Of a stretch of DNA of 64,000 nucleotides, positions 46,536 through 58,235 are shown piece by piece; within the stretch, counting starts at the first letter, position 1, and each line of letters starts with the position of its first letter. A model generated the notes under the pieces. That model saw nothing but the letters and a program-made list of their open reading frames with translations. It was not told where the DNA came from and searched no databases. This DNA comes from Changpingibacter yushuensis (lineage in GTDB: Bacteria > Actinomycetota > Actinomycetes > Actinomycetales > Actinomycetaceae), in the NCBI RefSeq assembly GCF_014041995.1, contig NZ_CP059492.1, positions 682,001 to 746,000 of the forward strand, in the 5' to 3' direction. A program made the position numbers and the translations under genes.

Positions 46536-48503
46536 ATGGCACAGACAATTCAGGGACTCTATACCCAAGGCGAGGACATCGCCGATCACAAGGCTCCCGA
46601 AGGGCCGTTGGAAGGCAAGTGGGAGAAGCGCAAGTTCGAAGCGCGGCTCGTTAACCCAGCTAACCGCCGCAAGCTCAACATCATTGTGGTTGGAACCGGA
46701 CTCGCAGGCGGCGCCGCTGCTGCCTCTCTTGGCGAGATGGGTTACAACGTCAAGGCGTTCTATTACCAGGACTCAGCTCGCCGCGCGCACTCCATTGCAG
46801 CGCAGGGTGGAATCAACGCCTCGAAGAATTACAAGAACGACAACGACTCTACGTATCGTCTCTTCTACGACACCATCAAGGGTGGCGATTTCCGCGCTCG
46901 CGAATCGAACGTCTACCGCCTAGCAGAAGTCAGCGGCAGCATCATCGATCAGTGCGTGGCCCAGGGAGTACCTTTTGCTCGCGAGTACGGTGGCTACCTC
47001 GACAACCGTTCGTTCGGCGGTGTCCAGGTGTCCCGCACGTTCTACGCGCGTGGCCAGACAGGCCAGCAGTTGCTCATTGGTGCCTACCAGGCGCTTATGC
47101 GTCAAGTCGCGGCTGGTACGGTTACCTGCTTCTCGCGCCACGAGATGATGGAGCTCATCGTCAAGGACGGCCATGCTCGCGGAATCATCGCGCGTGACAT
47201 GGTCACCGGCGAAGTTGAGACGCACATTGCAGATGCTGTTGTGCTGGCAACAGGCGGATACGGAAACGTGTTCTTCCTGTCCACGAATGCCATGGGCTGC
47301 AACGCCTCTGCCATCTGGCGTGCACACCGCAAGGGCGCATACTTTGCCAATCCGTGCTACACGCAGATTCACCCTACGTGTATCCCACAGCATGGCGATT
47401 ACCAGTCAAAGCTGACCCTCATGTCAGAGTCGCTGCGAAACGATGGTCGTATCTGGGTGCCCAAGAAGGCTGAGGATTGCAAGAAGGATCCGCGCGACAT
47501 TCCTGAAGAGGATCGCGACTACTACTTGGAGCGCATCTACCCCGCGTTCGGCAACTTGGTGCCTCGCGACATCGCCTCTCGGCAAGCGAAGAACATGTGC
47601 GACGAAGGCCGCGGTGTGGGTCCGGAGATCGACGGCGTCGCGCGTGGCGTGTACCTTGACTTTGCAGAAGCCATTGGCCGTTTGGGCAAGGAAGCTGTTT
47701 CCGCGAAGTACGGCAACCTTTTTGACATGTACAAGCGCATCACAAATGATGACCCGTATGAAGTGCCCATGCGTATCTACCCGGCGGTTCACTACACAAT
47801 GGGCGGACTCTGGGTCGATTACGATCTCGAATCTACGGTATCGGGCTTGTACGTGGCAGGAGAGGCAAACTTCTCTGATCACGGTGCGAACCGGCTCGGT
47901 GCGTCGGCCCTCATGCAGGGCCTAGCTGACGGGTACTTCGTTCTTCCCAATACCATCAACGATTACCTCGCTGATGGCCCATTCGAGAACCTCACCGAGG
48001 ATGATCCGGCCGTCAAGGAAGCTCGCGCTTCCGTGGAAGGCCGCATCAAGCACTTCATGGAGCTCAAGGGCACGCATTCGGTGGATTACTACCACAAGAA
48101 ACTCGGCGCAATCATGTGGGAGAAGTGCGGCATGGCTCGCGACGCCGCTGGGCTGCGCGAGGCAATCACCGAGATCCGCTCACTGCGCGAAGAGTTCTGG
48201 AAGGACGTCAAGGTCCCAGGTTCTGCTGCAACGCTTAATCAATCCCTTGAAAAGGCAGGCCGTGTGGCTGACTTCTTCGAACTTGCTGAACTCATGTGCA
48301 TCGACGCGCTTCACCGCGAGGAGTCTTGCGGTGGTCACTTCCGGTCGGAGTCGCAGACTCCTGAAGGAGAGGCGCTTCGCCACGACGATGAGTATGCCTA
48401 CGTGGCGGCTTGGGAATGGTCGGGCGAAGGCGCTCAGCCGGTCCTCCACAAGGAAGACCTCAACTACGAATATGTCCATATGAAGCAGCGGAGTTACAAG
48501 TGA
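46536..48503 (+). CDS. sdhA: Succinate dehydrogenase/fumarate reductase flavoprotein subunit
   Basis: Catalytic subunit with covalently bound FAD. The 655-residue protein shows the dinucleotide fold [20 protein letters not shown] at about 49-68, the flavinylation segment [20 protein letters not shown] (the His carries FAD), the capping domain, [12 protein letters not shown] and [19 protein letters not shown]. The large size and HSIAAQGG context match the actinobacterial/Bacteroidetes type-B enzyme. Its stop overlaps the sdhB GTG. Confidence 0.95.
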   Translation: MAQTIQGLYTQGEDIADHKAPEGPLEGKWEKRKFEARLVNPANRRKLNIIVVGTGLAGGAAAASLGEMGYNVKAFYYQDSARRAHSIAAQGGINASKNYKNDNDSTYRLFYDTIKGGDFRARESNVYRLAEVSGSIIDQCVAQGVPFAREYGGYLDNRSFGGVQVSRTFYARGQTGQQLLIGAYQALMRQVAAGTVTCFSRHEMMELIVKDGHARGIIARDMVTGEVETHIADAVVLATGGYGNVFFLSTNAMGCNASAIWRAHRKGAYFANPCYTQIHPTCIPQHGDYQSKLTLMSESLRNDGRIWVPKKAEDCKKDPRDIPEEDRDYYLERIYPAFGNLVPRDIASRQAKNMCDEGRGVGPEIDGVARGVYLDFAEAIGRLGKEAVSAKYGNLFDMYKRITNDDPYEVPMRIYPAVHYTMGGLWVDYDLESTVSGLYVAGEANFSDHGANRLGASALMQGLADGYFVLPNTINDYLADGPFENLTEDDPAVKEARASVEGRIKHFMELKGTHSVDYYHKKLGAIMWEKCGMARDAAGLREAITEIRSLREEFWKDVKVPGSAATLNQSLEKAGRVADFFELAELMCIDALHREESCGGHFRSESQTPEGEALRHDDEYAYVAAWEWSGEGAQPVLHKEDLNYEYVHMKQRSYK

Positions 48504-49252
48504 AAATCACCCTAGAATTTTGGCGTCAGAATGGCCCTGAGGACGAGGGTCACTTCGAACAGCGCACTCTGAATGATGTTGATGAGCACGCCTCCTTCCT
48601 CGAAATGCTTGACGTTCTGAACGAAGAGTTGTTCGCGGAAGGTGCGGAGCCCGTGGCGTTCGATTCGGACTGCCGCGAGGGAATCTGCGGACAGTGTGGC
48701 ATCGTCATCAATGGCGATCCGCACGGCCCCGAACGCACCACGACCTGCCAGTTGCACATGCGTAGCTTCTCTGACGGAGACAAGATCGTGCTGGAGCCAT
48801 GGCGCTCAAAGGCCTTCCCTGTGATCAAGGATCTCGTGGTAGACCGCAGCGCGCTGGATCGCATCGTTCAGGCCGGTGGCTATGTATCTGTGAACACGGG
48901 CGCAGCTCCGGATGCGCACTCGCAGTTGGTTCCCAAGAAGAACGCGGATCGCGCTTTTGAGGCGGCTGCCTGCATCGGCTGCGGTGCGTGCGTGGCAGCT
49001 TGCCCGAACGGCTCCTCCATGTTGTTCACGTCGGCAAAGGTCATGCACCTTGGGCTTCTGCCACAAGGGCAGCCTGAGCGTCTGGACCGCGTGGTCAACA
49101 TGCTGGCTCAGCAGGATGAGGAAGGCTTCGGTGGCTGCACCAACACAGGCGCATGCGCAACTGTGTGCCCGAAGGAGATTCCTTTCGAGCTCATTTCGCT
49201 GCTCAATCGTGACCTCATGAAGTCGATGTTTGTGAAGGCGCGCAAGCGCTGA
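48500..49252 (+). CDS. sdhB: Succinate dehydrogenase/fumarate reductase iron-sulfur subunit
   Basis: Electron wire between FAD and the haems. The GTG at 48500, overlapping the sdhA stop, gives [20 protein letters not shown] and 250 residues. The [2Fe-2S] cluster ligands are Cys58, Cys63, Cys66 and Cys83. The [4Fe-4S] site is [12 protein letters not shown] (158-169), and the [3Fe-4S] site uses [14 protein letters not shown] (213-226). All cluster cysteines are present. A large terminator ends the operon. Confidence 0.95.
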   Translation: MKITLEFWRQNGPEDEGHFEQRTLNDVDEHASFLEMLDVLNEELFAEGAEPVAFDSDCREGICGQCGIVINGDPHGPERTTTCQLHMRSFSDGDKIVLEPWRSKAFPVIKDLVVDRSALDRIVQAGGYVSVNTGAAPDAHSQLVPKKNADRAFEAAACIGCGACVAACPNGSSMLFTSAKVMHLGLLPQGQPERLDRVVNMLAQQDEEGFGGCTNTGACATVCPKEIPFELISLLNRDLMKSMFVKARKR

Positions 49253-49267
49253 GAAGAGGCTTCGCTC

Positions 49268-49314
49268 GCAACGGGCGGGTTTCGCAGCTACGTGCTGTGA
49301 AACCCGCCCGTTGC
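49268..49314 (+). terminator. Terminator after sdhCAB
   Basis: A 21-bp stem with one G-U pair (arms 49268-49288 and 49294-49314, loop TACGT), 15 bases after the sdhB stop. It separates sdhCAB from tsaD, which has its own start signals. Confidence 0.9.
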
Positions 49315-49402
49315 GCGTTGCGTGTAGCTAGTGGTGACGGTTGTGTGCTGCACACAATTACCAATAGGTGCCCAGCCGCAAAGGGCACTAGACTTGTGAG
49401 CC

Positions 49403-50443
49403 GTGAGCATTACCATCTTGGGCATTGAGACCTCCTGTGACGAGACCGGAATCGCCATCGTGCGGGACGGCGAACTACTAGCCGACGTCACCGCGACGTC
49501 GATGGATGAGTACGCGCGCTATGGCGGCATCATTCCCGAGATCGCTTCACGGGCCCATCTTCAGACGATGGTTCCCACTCTGAACGCCGCGCTTGAGAAG
49601 GCCGGTGTGGCATTAGAGGATGTGGATGCCATTGCGGTAACTGCTGGTCCAGGACTCATCGGTTCATTGACCGTGGGTGTTTCCGCAGCGAAGGCTCTGG
49701 CGCTCTCCACGGGGAAGCCGCTCTACGGCGTCAACCACATCATTGGGCATCTTTGCGTGGATGAACTGGTTCATGGAGCTTTTCCAGAGCAGTTCATCGG
49801 TTTGGTAGTTTCCGGTGGTCACTCCTCGATCTTGCGCGTCGGCAACATTGCCACCGATGTCGAAGAAATGGGTGGCACTTTGGATGATGCAGCGGGCGAA
49901 GCCTTTGACAAGGTCGGGCGCTTACTCGGACTTCCTTACCCCGGCGGCCCGCATATCGATCGTTTGTCCAAGGAGGGTGACCGTGAGGCCATTCGTTTCC
50001 CGCGTGGATTAACCCAAGGCAAGGACAAGGCACTTCATCCCTACGATTTCTCGTTTTCTGGATTGAAGACCGCCGTTGCGAGGTACGTTGAGGGCCTCGA
50101 GTCTCGTGCCGAGGAGGTACCAACAGCTGATATCGCCGCAGGATTCTCGGAGGCCATCAACGATGTGCTGACTTCCAAGGCGCTCAACGCCTGTGAAGCA
50201 TTCGGGTGTGACACGTTGGTTGTGGGCGGTGGCTTCTCTGCCAACTCACGGCTGCGTGAGCTCGCAACTCAGCGTGCTGAGGCTCGGGGCATCACGGTTC
50301 GTATTCCTCCCATCCGATACTGCACTGATAACGGTGCGATGGTTGCCTCGCTCGGCTATGAGCTCGTGCGTAACGGGGTGGCCCCATCTGGCCTTGGAAT
50401 TACGATCGATACGGGAATGGACCTCAACAAGATCACCATGTGA
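49403..50443 (+). CDS. tsaD: tRNA t6A synthase catalytic subunit TsaD
   Basis: Transfers the threonylcarbamoyl group to A37 of ANN-reading tRNAs, acting with TsaB and TsaE. The 346-residue protein has [16 protein letters not shown] at the N terminus, the iron-binding histidines in [41 protein letters not shown]-type loop (conserved core visible) and [17 protein letters not shown] start without a ribosome site. TAGACT at 49389-49394 lies eight bases upstream, suggesting a leaderless mRNA. It is split from tsaE-tsaB-rimI by the inserted sdhCAB. Confidence 0.95.
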   Translation: MSITILGIETSCDETGIAIVRDGELLADVTATSMDEYARYGGIIPEIASRAHLQTMVPTLNAALEKAGVALEDVDAIAVTAGPGLIGSLTVGVSAAKALALSTGKPLYGVNHIIGHLCVDELVHGAFPEQFIGLVVSGGHSSILRVGNIATDVEEMGGTLDDAAGEAFDKVGRLLGLPYPGGPHIDRLSKEGDREAIRFPRGLTQGKDKALHPYDFSFSGLKTAVARYVEGLESRAEEVPTADIAAGFSEAINDVLTSKALNACEAFGCDTLVVGGGFSANSRLRELATQRAEARGITVRIPPIRYCTDNGAMVASLGYELVRNGVAPSGLGITIDTGMDLNKITM

Positions 50444-50463
50444 AAACTGGTGTTCGCTGAACG

Positions 50464-50490
50464 CTAGCACTCGCCTTGACCGAGTGCTAA
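50464..50490 (+). promoter_or_regulatory. CIRCE element (HrcA operator) of groES
   Basis: Inverted repeat CTAGCACTC-N9-GAGTGCTAA, identical to the CIRCE consensus TTAGCACTC-N9-GAGTGCTAA except for the first base. It overlaps the -35 of the groES promoter, so bound HrcA would block RNA polymerase and heat would relieve it (established CIRCE/HrcA mechanism). Confidence 0.95.
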
Positions 50491-50504
50491 GAGTGGCATA
50501 ATCT
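50476..50504 (+). promoter_or_regulatory. groES promoter
   Basis: TTGACC (50476-50481) inside the CIRCE loop, a 17-base spacer and TAATCT (50499-50504). Transcription would start about 140 bases before groES, leaving a long GC-rich leader with a hairpin pairing CCATCC (50594-50599) with GGATGG (50604-50609). Confidence 0.8.
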
Positions 50505-50651
50505 TCTTGTGGACGTAGCAATCACTCATTGCTGCGGCTTGTGCCCGGTTCGGGCCCGGCCCCCGCGACGGCGGGTCCCGCGGCCAGGTACTTCCATCCG
50601 AATGGATGGGCTACAACCTAAGCACGAGTTCTAGAAGAAGGGGAATCCGAA

Positions 50652-50948
50652 GTGTCGGTCTCCATCAAGCCGCTCGAGGATCGCATTGTCATCCGACAGC
50701 TCGAAGCAGAAACTACAACGGCATCCGGTCTGGTGCTCCCAGACACTGCCAAGGAGAAGCCACAGGAAGGCGAAGTCCTCGCTGTCGGCCCGGGTCGCGT
50801 TGACGATCATGGCAATCGCATCCCGGTTGACGTAGCCGAAGGCGACGTCGTCATTTACTCCAAGTACGGCGGCACCGAAGTTAAGTATGGCGGTGAGGAA
50901 TTCATCATTCTTTCCTCACGTGACATTCTTGCTGTTGTCGAGAAGTGA
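50652..50948 (+). CDS. groES: Co-chaperonin GroES
   Basis: Lid of the GroEL folding chamber. GTG start at 50652 behind AAGGGGAA. The 98 residues include [17 protein letters not shown], the mobile loop [17 protein letters not shown] that contacts Gro[12 protein letters not shown] and [13 protein letters not shown]. groEL does not follow: a terminator and guaB do, so groEL must be elsewhere. Regulation by HrcA is indicated by the CIRCE element. Confidence 0.97.
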   Translation: MSVSIKPLEDRIVIRQLEAETTTASGLVLPDTAKEKPQEGEVLAVGPGRVDDHGNRIPVDVAEGDVVIYSKYGGTEVKYGGEEFIILSSRDILAVVEK

Positions 50949-50954
50949 ATCTAG

Positions 50955-52583
<1,629 letters not shown>

Positions 52584-52674
52584 TTCGGGCCGGCCCAGTT
52601 AGCGGGCCGCGCCGCGCGATGGCAGCCTACGCATACGATGCTTTTTGGTTATTAAACATATCGTGAAGCGTGTC

Positions 52675-52721
52675 AAACGCCGGAGGCGGGTGATGATTGA
52701 CATCGCCCGCCTCCGGCGTTT
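52675..52721. terminator. Bidirectional terminator between guaB and the exonuclease gene
   Basis: A 21-bp stem with one G-U pair (outer arms 52675-52690 and 52706-52721, inner GATG/CATC, loop ATTGA), followed by TTTT on the plus strand. It lies between the convergent guaB and exonuclease genes. Confidence 0.9.
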
Positions 52722-52775
52722 TTCCATGAGTCGGAGACTTCACACATGAGTCCGAATTCTCCCCATGAATCCGAT

Positions 52776-53507
52776 CTACTTCAGGATGAGTGCCCCATCT
52801 GCTACGGGCCAGTGCTGAGGCGGTGGAGAAACTGGCCGACCATTGGCCGCATCGCGCCTATTGAAGAACTCGATCATTTCGGCATTCGCTTGCGCGGCGC
52901 GCGATTGAACCTGTTCGAGCGATTCCCGAGCGAGCGTGGGGTGTGCCCGCAGCAGCGCACCAAGTACGCGCAGCGTGGCAAGTACATCAGCTTCGGCATT
53001 ATGGAAGTCACCGCCATCAACCTTGTAGAAAGCGCACAGATCCTCCAAGCGGCGCTTGCCTTTGCGGAAGCGATCCACAGAGCGATCAAGAAGATAGGGA
53101 TCTACAACCGGATGAGGCCATGTGCCCAACCGTTGCGCAATAGTTGCGAGGTCATGGCGCCGCAGCTCTGCTTCAAGAAGCGTGAAATCAAACTGGGCAT
53201 TGAAAGCTACTACGGGATTGCCGCCCTGCATGTGGGCAACAAGGACATCCGAAATCTCGGAAAGGACTTCAGTGATTGGCCGGCCTTTGCTCCGTGCCTC
53301 TTCAGTAGTAATTCCATGTACTCGCGACGCCTGTTCTGGGATTTCCACACCCGGATCAGCCAGCCAGTAGCGCCGATCAATGCCATTCGCACTCACGCTG
53401 ACAAGCGAGCAGGTTACGAGCCGATCCTCAAGAGGATTGACGCCCGTTGTTTCCGTATCAAATCCGATGATCGTACGTTGCGGCCATAAGGGTTCTTCAC
53501 TGCTCAT
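52776..53507 (-). CDS. DnaQ-like 3'-5' exonuclease (DEDDh)
   Basis: Exonuclease of the epsilon/RNase T superfamily, acting on DNA or RNA 3' ends. The chosen start (SSEEPLWPQRTIIGFDTETT) is preceded by TACCCT six bases upstream and no ribosome site. The frame is open 26 codons further but without homology. The 243 residues hold Exo I FDTETTG (Asp17, Glu19), Exo II NAQFDFTLLE (Asp107) and Exo III HNAEADVLAT (His169, Asp174). No polymerase, helicase or BRCT domain is attached. The protein could be a free proofreading subunit or a repair/RNA-processing enzyme. Sequence alone does not decide. Confidence 0.85.
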   Translation of the reverse strand: MSSEEPLWPQRTIIGFDTETTGVNPLEDRLVTCSLVSVSANGIDRRYWLADPGVEIPEQASRVHGITTEEARSKGRPITEVLSEISDVLVAHMQGGNPVVAFNAQFDFTLLEAELRRHDLATIAQRLGTWPHPVVDPYLLDRSVDRFRKGKRRLEDLCAFYKVDGGDFHNAEADVLATLRVLGALLRAHPTLARESLEQVQSRAAQANAEMIEFFNRRDAANGRPVSPPPQHWPVADGALILK

Positions 53508-53599
53508 GATGTAAGGGTAGCCTGCGGCACGGACACCTCTGGCGCTCGTACACAGGGCCTGGTTCGTCATTCGGTTGTGGTGCACGTAGTCTTAGATTC

Positions 53600-54709
53600 G
53601 TGAGCGAAGTTGAGATTGGCCGCGGAAAGCGGGCCAGACGTGCATATACGTTCGACGACGTCGCCGTGGTTCCATCCCGGCGTACACGAGACGTTCAAGA
53701 GGTCTCGACCTCTTGGCAGTTTGATGCTTATCACCTTGAGATTCCGGTGCTTTCGGCACCCATGGACTCGGTCACATCGCCCGATACGGCTATTGCGATC
53801 GGCACGGCTGGTGGCTTGGGCGTGCTCGATCTGGAAGGTCTATGGACCCGTTACGAGGATCCCACTCAGGTCCTTGAAGAAATCGCTCGGTTGAGCAAGT
53901 CTGAATCGACCGCTCGGCTGCAGGAGATCTATTCCGCACCAATACAGAATGAGCTGGTGGTGGAACGCCTGCGCCAAATTCGCGACGCCGGGGTTACTGT
54001 GGCGGGTGCGCTGTCTCCTGGAGGCGCACAGCAGCTATGGCGCTCGGTCATCGACGCAGGAGTTGATGTGTTCGTGATCCGCGGAACCACGGTTTCTGCC
54101 GAACACGTTTCCGATAATCGTGAGCCACTGAATCTCAAACGGTTTATATATGAACTAGACGTTCCCGTTGTGGTGGGCGGCGCAGTCACCTACACCAGCG
54201 CCCTCCACCTCATGCGTACGGGCGCGGCCGGAGTGTTGGCCGGATACGGCGGTGGTGCCTCCTCGGCCAACCGACGTACCGTGGGCATTTCATCGCCCAT
54301 GGCCACAACGATCGCTGACATCGCTGCGGCACGGCGTGACTTCCTTGATGAATCAAGCGGCCGGTACGTGCATGTCATTGCTGACGGATCTGTGGGAACT
54401 TCTGGAGACCTCGTCAAGGCGATTGCCTGTGGCGCAGATGCTGTGATGCTGGGAACGGCATTGGCGCGTGCAACCGAGGCCCCAGGCCGCGGTTGGCATT
54501 GGGGTGCGGAGGCACGCCACACGAAGCTGCCTCGCGGCGAGCGAGTGGAGGTGGGCACAGCAGGTTCCATTGAGGAGATTCTGTTTGGGCCATCACACAG
54601 TTCCAAGGGGCAAACCAACCTCATGGGCGCCTTGCGGCACGCCATGGCAGCCAATGGCTACTCGGACGTCAAGGAGTTTCAGCGCGCCAACCTTATCGTG
54701 ACCAAGTAG
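53600..54709 (+). CDS. guaB3: GuaB3 family IMP dehydrogenase-related protein
   Basis: Paralogue of IMPDH found across Actinobacteria. The 369-residue barrel has [20 protein letters not shown] at the start and [20 protein letters not shown] near the end. The two CBS domains are missing, and the catalytic-loop cysteine of GuaB is absent (the loop reads [16 protein letters not shown]). It may therefore lack classical IMPDH chemistry. GuaB3-type proteins have been assigned differing roles. GTG start with TAGTCT (53587-53592) seven bases upstream and no ribosome site. It is separated from guaB only by the antiparallel exonuclease. aspA follows after 61 bases. Confidence 0.9.
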   Translation: MSEVEIGRGKRARRAYTFDDVAVVPSRRTRDVQEVSTSWQFDAYHLEIPVLSAPMDSVTSPDTAIAIGTAGGLGVLDLEGLWTRYEDPTQVLEEIARLSKSESTARLQEIYSAPIQNELVVERLRQIRDAGVTVAGALSPGGAQQLWRSVIDAGVDVFVIRGTTVSAEHVSDNREPLNLKRFIYELDVPVVVGGAVTYTSALHLMRTGAAGVLAGYGGGASSANRRTVGISSPMATTIADIAAARRDFLDESSGRYVHVIADGSVGTSGDLVKAIACGADAVMLGTALARATEAPGRGWHWGAEARHTKLPRGERVEVGTAGSIEEILFGPSHSSKGQTNLMGALRHAMAANGYSDVKEFQRANLIVTK

Positions 54710-54770
54710 GCTTGGGGACGCTGGTCACGGCGCCCAGCGGCAGTTCATCTTCAACACAAGGAAGTGTCCA

Positions 54771-56192
54771 ATGGCGAACATGCGAGTTGAGAAGGATCTC
54801 TTAGGGCAGCGGTTGGTTCCGGCCGATGCCTACTACGGAATCCACACGGTACGGGCGATGGAGAACTTCCCCATTTCTGGAACCACGATCTCCACTGTCC
54901 CGGAGTTTATCCGGGGCATGGTGATGGTGAAGAAGGCCGAAGCTCTAGCCAACAGAGATTTCCGCACGATCTCAAAACGCACAAGTTTGGCCATCATCGA
55001 AGCCTGTGACCGCATCCTCGCCGGTGAATGCATGGATCAGTTTCCCGTTGACGTCTTTCAAGGCGGTGCGGGCACATCCGTCAACATGAACACAAATGAG
55101 GTAGTGGCAAACCTTGCCTTGGAGATCTTGGGCGAGGAGAAGGGCCGCTACGACGTCGTCGACCCGAACGACGACGTCAATAAGTCTCAGTCCACGAACG
55201 ATGCGTACCCAACAGGTTTTCGCATCGCGGTGTATCGCTTGGTCACTCAGCTCTCAAACGAGCTAGGCGATCTTGAGGCATCCTTCAACGCATTGGCGGA
55301 GAAACACAAGAACGTCATCAAAATGGGCCGCACACAGCTTCAAGATGCCGTGCCAATGACGATGGGCCAGGAGTTCTCTGCCTTTGGTGAGCTTATGGCC
55401 GAGGAACGCCTCCATCTGGCGCGTCAAGTGACTCTGGTTCTTGAGGTGAACCTTGGCGCCACTGCCATTGGGACGCGGCTCAACACTCCGGAGGGATACC
55501 AGAAGGCGGTGGTCCAGCGATTGGCCGAGGTGTCGGGGCTACCGGTAGTACCAGCGCACAATCTCGTGGAAGCCACGAGTGATACTGGCGCATATTTGGC
55601 AGTACACGGAAGTCTGCGGCGTTTGGCAGCCAAGCTTTCGATGATCTGTAATGACCTGCGGCTTCTGTCTTCGGGGCCTCGCGCTGGGCTCGGCGAAATC
55701 AACCTTCCTCAAATGCAGGCAGGATCCTCCATCATGCCGGGAAAGGTGAACCCGGTGATCCCCGAAGTGGTCAACCAGGTGTGCTTCAAAGTGGTGGGAA
55801 ACGACGTGACTGTCACGATGGCCAGCGAGGCGGGCCAGCTCCAACTCAATGTCATGGAACCCGTTATGGCGCAGTGCATCTTCGAATCGGTGCGTCTTCT
55901 TAAGAACGCCGCAAAGATTCTTAGGGAGCGGTGCGTAGATGGCATCACCGTGAACGAGGAGGTGTGCCGCAACTATGTTATGAACTCCATTGGGATCGTC
56001 ACGTATCTCAACGATGTCATTGGGCACCACGTGGGTGATGAGGTGGCACGCGAATGTGCGGCCACCGGGCGTTCGGTAAGAGACGTGGTTCTGGAACGCG
56101 GCCTCGTGAGCCAAGAGCAGCTCAACAAAGCATTCTCCATCGAGAACCTTATGAACCCCACCTACATTGGGCGGTACTTCCCCGAGGAGTGA
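54771..56192 (+). CDS. aspA: Aspartate ammonia-lyase
   Basis: Releases ammonia from L-aspartate to give fumarate, linking amino-acid use to the sdhCAB and fumarase genes in this window. The 473 residues have [20 protein letters not shown], which is aspartase-type rather than class II fumarase, [28 protein letters not shown] and the superfamily signature [11 protein letters not shown] at about 318-328 with the catalytic serine. AAGGAAG precedes the ATG. It may be co-transcribed with guaB3. Class II fumarase is the main alternative, but the N terminus and the class I fumarase next door favour aspartase. Confidence 0.93.
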   Translation: MANMRVEKDLLGQRLVPADAYYGIHTVRAMENFPISGTTISTVPEFIRGMVMVKKAEALANRDFRTISKRTSLAIIEACDRILAGECMDQFPVDVFQGGAGTSVNMNTNEVVANLALEILGEEKGRYDVVDPNDDVNKSQSTNDAYPTGFRIAVYRLVTQLSNELGDLEASFNALAEKHKNVIKMGRTQLQDAVPMTMGQEFSAFGELMAEERLHLARQVTLVLEVNLGATAIGTRLNTPEGYQKAVVQRLAEVSGLPVVPAHNLVEATSDTGAYLAVHGSLRRLAAKLSMICNDLRLLSSGPRAGLGEINLPQMQAGSSIMPGKVNPVIPEVVNQVCFKVVGNDVTVTMASEAGQLQLNVMEPVMAQCIFESVRLLKNAAKILRERCVDGITVNEEVCRNYVMNSIGIVTYLNDVIGHHVGDEVARECAATGRSVRDVVLERGLVSQEQLNKAFSIENLMNPTYIGRYFPEE

Positions 56193-56204
56193 TTCCGCGA
56201 GGCT

Positions 56205-56247
56205 GGTGCCAACGTGGGCGGACTGAGGTGCCAACGTGGGCGGACTG
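56205..56247 (+). repeat. 21-bp tandem duplication after aspA
   Basis: GGTGCCAACGTGGGCGGACT plus G occurs at 56205-56225 and again at 56227-56247 (period 22), starting 13 bases past the aspA stop. It is non-coding. Confidence 0.9.
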
Positions 56248-56374
56248 CCGGTGCCGATTGCAGCCGCTGGTTGGCTGGCTTAGATCTGGGCGGATGCACG
56301 GCCTATTGGACGGATGCAGTGCTTAGATCTGTGAGTTTCTTCAGAGCAAACCCGGGAGCATCTTCAGAACACAG

Positions 56375-56417
56375 CGTGGCAGTCAGGTGGCTAGGGTCTA
56401 GTCACCTGACTGCCACG
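56375..56417. terminator. Long palindrome, bidirectional terminator between aspA and fumarase
   Basis: Perfect 15-bp arms CGTGGCAGTCAGGTG (56375-56389) and its complement (56403-56417). After one G-T pair the stem continues with CTAG/CTAG around a GGT loop. It lies eight bases from the fumarase stop and serves the two convergent genes. Confidence 0.85.
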
Positions 56418-56424
56418 ATCGTGG

Positions 56425-58107
56425 TCACAAAACGGCAGTTTCGGGTTTCTTGCCCAACGTCACGGATACTTCCTGCGAATGAGCAAAGAAATCGTTGCCC
56501 TTGTCATCAACAATGATGAAGGCAGGGAAATCTTCTACTTCGATGCGCCAGATTGCTTCCATTCCCAACTCTGGATACTCCACTAGTTCAACCTTCTTGA
56601 TGCAATCCTCAGCCAGCTGGGCTGCCGGGCCACCGATCGATCCTAGGTAGAAACCTCCCCACTTCTGGCAAGCATCGGTTACCTGCTGGGAACGGTTTCC
56701 CTTGGCGAGCATAACCATAGAAGCGCCATGGGACTGCAGTAGATCCACGTAGGAATCCATGCGTCCAGCCGTAGTGGGACCAAAAGAGCCAGAGGCCTTG
56801 CCTTCAGGAGTTTTCGCCGGGCCAGCATAGTAGATAGGGTGATCGCGCACGTATGCAGGGAGTTCCTCGCCAGCTTCGAGGCGCTCGCGAAGCTTGGCGT
56901 GCGCGATGTCGCGAGCCACAATGATGGGACCGGACAATGAGACGCGCGTCTTGACAGGGTAGCGGGAGAGCTGAGCTCGGATCACCTCCATTGGTTGGTT
57001 GAGGTCGATGTGAATGGTCTCTTCGCTAGGTGCTCCAAGTTCCACTTCACTCTGCGCCGGATAGAAGCGGCCAGGATCAGTCTCCAGCTTCTCCAAGAAG
57101 ATGCCTTCAGGTGTGATCTTTGCGCGAGCCTGACGATCAGCAGAGCAAGAGACAGAGATCGCTACAGGCAGCGACGCTCCGTGGCGCGGGAGCCTAATGA
57201 CGCGGACATCGTGGCAGAAGTATTTTCCGCCGAACTGGGCACCAATCCCGATCTGGCGAGTCAGCTCAAGGACCTTCTCCTCAATATCGTGATCGCGGAA
57301 GCCGTAACCTTCTTTGCCACCGTGATCAGGGAGTTCATCTAGGTAGTGCGCTGAGGCGTACTTGGCTGTCTTAAGCGCGAACTCTGCCGAGGTGCCACCC
57401 ACCACGATGCCTAAGTGATACGGCGGGCAGGCCGCCGTGCCAAGCGAGCGGATCTTCGCCTCAAGGAATGGCATAAGTGCGGCTTCGTTGAGTATTGCCT
57501 TGGTCTCTTGATACAGGTAGGACTTGTTGGCTGAACCGCCTCCCTTTGCCATGAACAGGAACTTGTAGGAAAGCTCGTGGCCACGCGCAGTGTCAGCAGC
57601 CAGTTCGATTTGGGCTGGCAGATTCGAACCAGTGTTGACCTCTTCGAACATGGAGAGCGGGGCGTTCTGCGAGTAACGCAGGTTCAGGTTTGTGTATGCG
57701 TCAAAGACTCCCTTAGCGAGGGATTCTTCATCACAACCAGCCGTCAGCACGTGCTGGCCACGCTTGCCTGAAATGATCGCGGTGCCGGTGTCTTGGCACA
57801 TGGGAAGGATACCTTGCGCGGAGATATATGCATTGCGCAGGAGGGTCTTGGCCACGAATCGATCGTTGGGAGAAGCCTCGGGGTCATCAAGAATCTTCGC
57901 CACTTGTTCCAAGTGCGCGGTACGCAGGTAGTGCGAGATATCGTGGAAAGCGGTCCGAGAAAGAAGCTCAAGTGCTTCGGGTGCAACCTTGAGGAACTCT
58001 TCGCCGTCCGGACCGACGACCACCTCTACACCTTCCGTGGTCAACAGACGGTATTCGGTGGGATCCCCTTGGGAAGGGAGCATGTCCTTGTACATGAATT
58101 CCGGCAA
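56425..58107 (-). CDS. fumA: Class I fumarate hydratase (iron-sulfur, oxygen-sensitive)
   Basis: Interconverts fumarate and malate using a [4Fe-4S] cluster. The TTG at 58107 ([19 protein letters not shown]) has AAGGAGG five bases upstream. The 560-residue protein joins the alpha part (residues 1-340) and beta part (from about 365) in one chain, as in E. coli FumA. Cluster cysteines are Cys104 in MCQDTGTA, Cys227 in [10 protein letters not shown] and Cys321 in [20 protein letters not shown] and [15 protein letters not shown]-like motifs mark the beta part. A TATGAT box lies near 58144 on this strand. Use of the oxygen-labile class fits a facultative anaerobe. Confidence 0.95.
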   Translation of the reverse strand: MPEFMYKDMLPSQGDPTEYRLLTTEGVEVVVGPDGEEFLKVAPEALELLSRTAFHDISHYLRTAHLEQVAKILDDPEASPNDRFVAKTLLRNAYISAQGILPMCQDTGTAIISGKRGQHVLTAGCDEESLAKGVFDAYTNLNLRYSQNAPLSMFEEVNTGSNLPAQIELAADTARGHELSYKFLFMAKGGGSANKSYLYQETKAILNEAALMPFLEAKIRSLGTAACPPYHLGIVVGGTSAEFALKTAKYASAHYLDELPDHGGKEGYGFRDHDIEEKVLELTRQIGIGAQFGGKYFCHDVRVIRLPRHGASLPVAISVSCSADRQARAKITPEGIFLEKLETDPGRFYPAQSEVELGAPSEETIHIDLNQPMEVIRAQLSRYPVKTRVSLSGPIIVARDIAHAKLRERLEAGEELPAYVRDHPIYYAGPAKTPEGKASGSFGPTTAGRMDSYVDLLQSHGASMVMLAKGNRSQQVTDACQKWGGFYLGSIGGPAAQLAEDCIKKVELVEYPELGMEAIWRIEVEDFPAFIIVDDKGNDFFAHSQEVSVTLGKKPETAVL

Positions 58108-58188
58108 CGGTGCCTCCTTGTTTCGGTCTGGACTTCGTCATCATAGAAGGCAAATGTGGGCCTAGACCGGGCCAAAGGTAACGCACAG

Positions 58189-58220
58189 CGGCCGGCCCCT
58201 GGAGTACCAGGGACCGGCCG
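58189..58220 (-). terminator. Terminator after the polysaccharide deacetylase gene
   Basis: A 14-bp stem with one mismatch (arms 58189-58202 and 58207-58220, loop AGTA on the plus strand), 16 bases past the deacetylase stop and upstream of the fumarase promoter. No U-run follows on the minus strand. Confidence 0.75.
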
Positions 58221-58235
58221 TATGGGTAGGGCAAC

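Larger units (their letters stand above)
56193..56424. other. aspA-fumarase convergent intergenic region
   Basis: 232 bases holding the 21-bp duplication (56205-56247), a stretch with no recognisable element (56248-56370), and the long palindromic terminator (56375-56417). No open frame here resembles a gene. Confidence 0.6.

Noticed and set aside
54771-56192. aspA as a class II fumarase.
   Set aside because: The shared [11 protein letters not shown] signature does not discriminate, but the N terminus ([20 protein letters not shown]) is aspartase-like and a class I fumarase is encoded next door.
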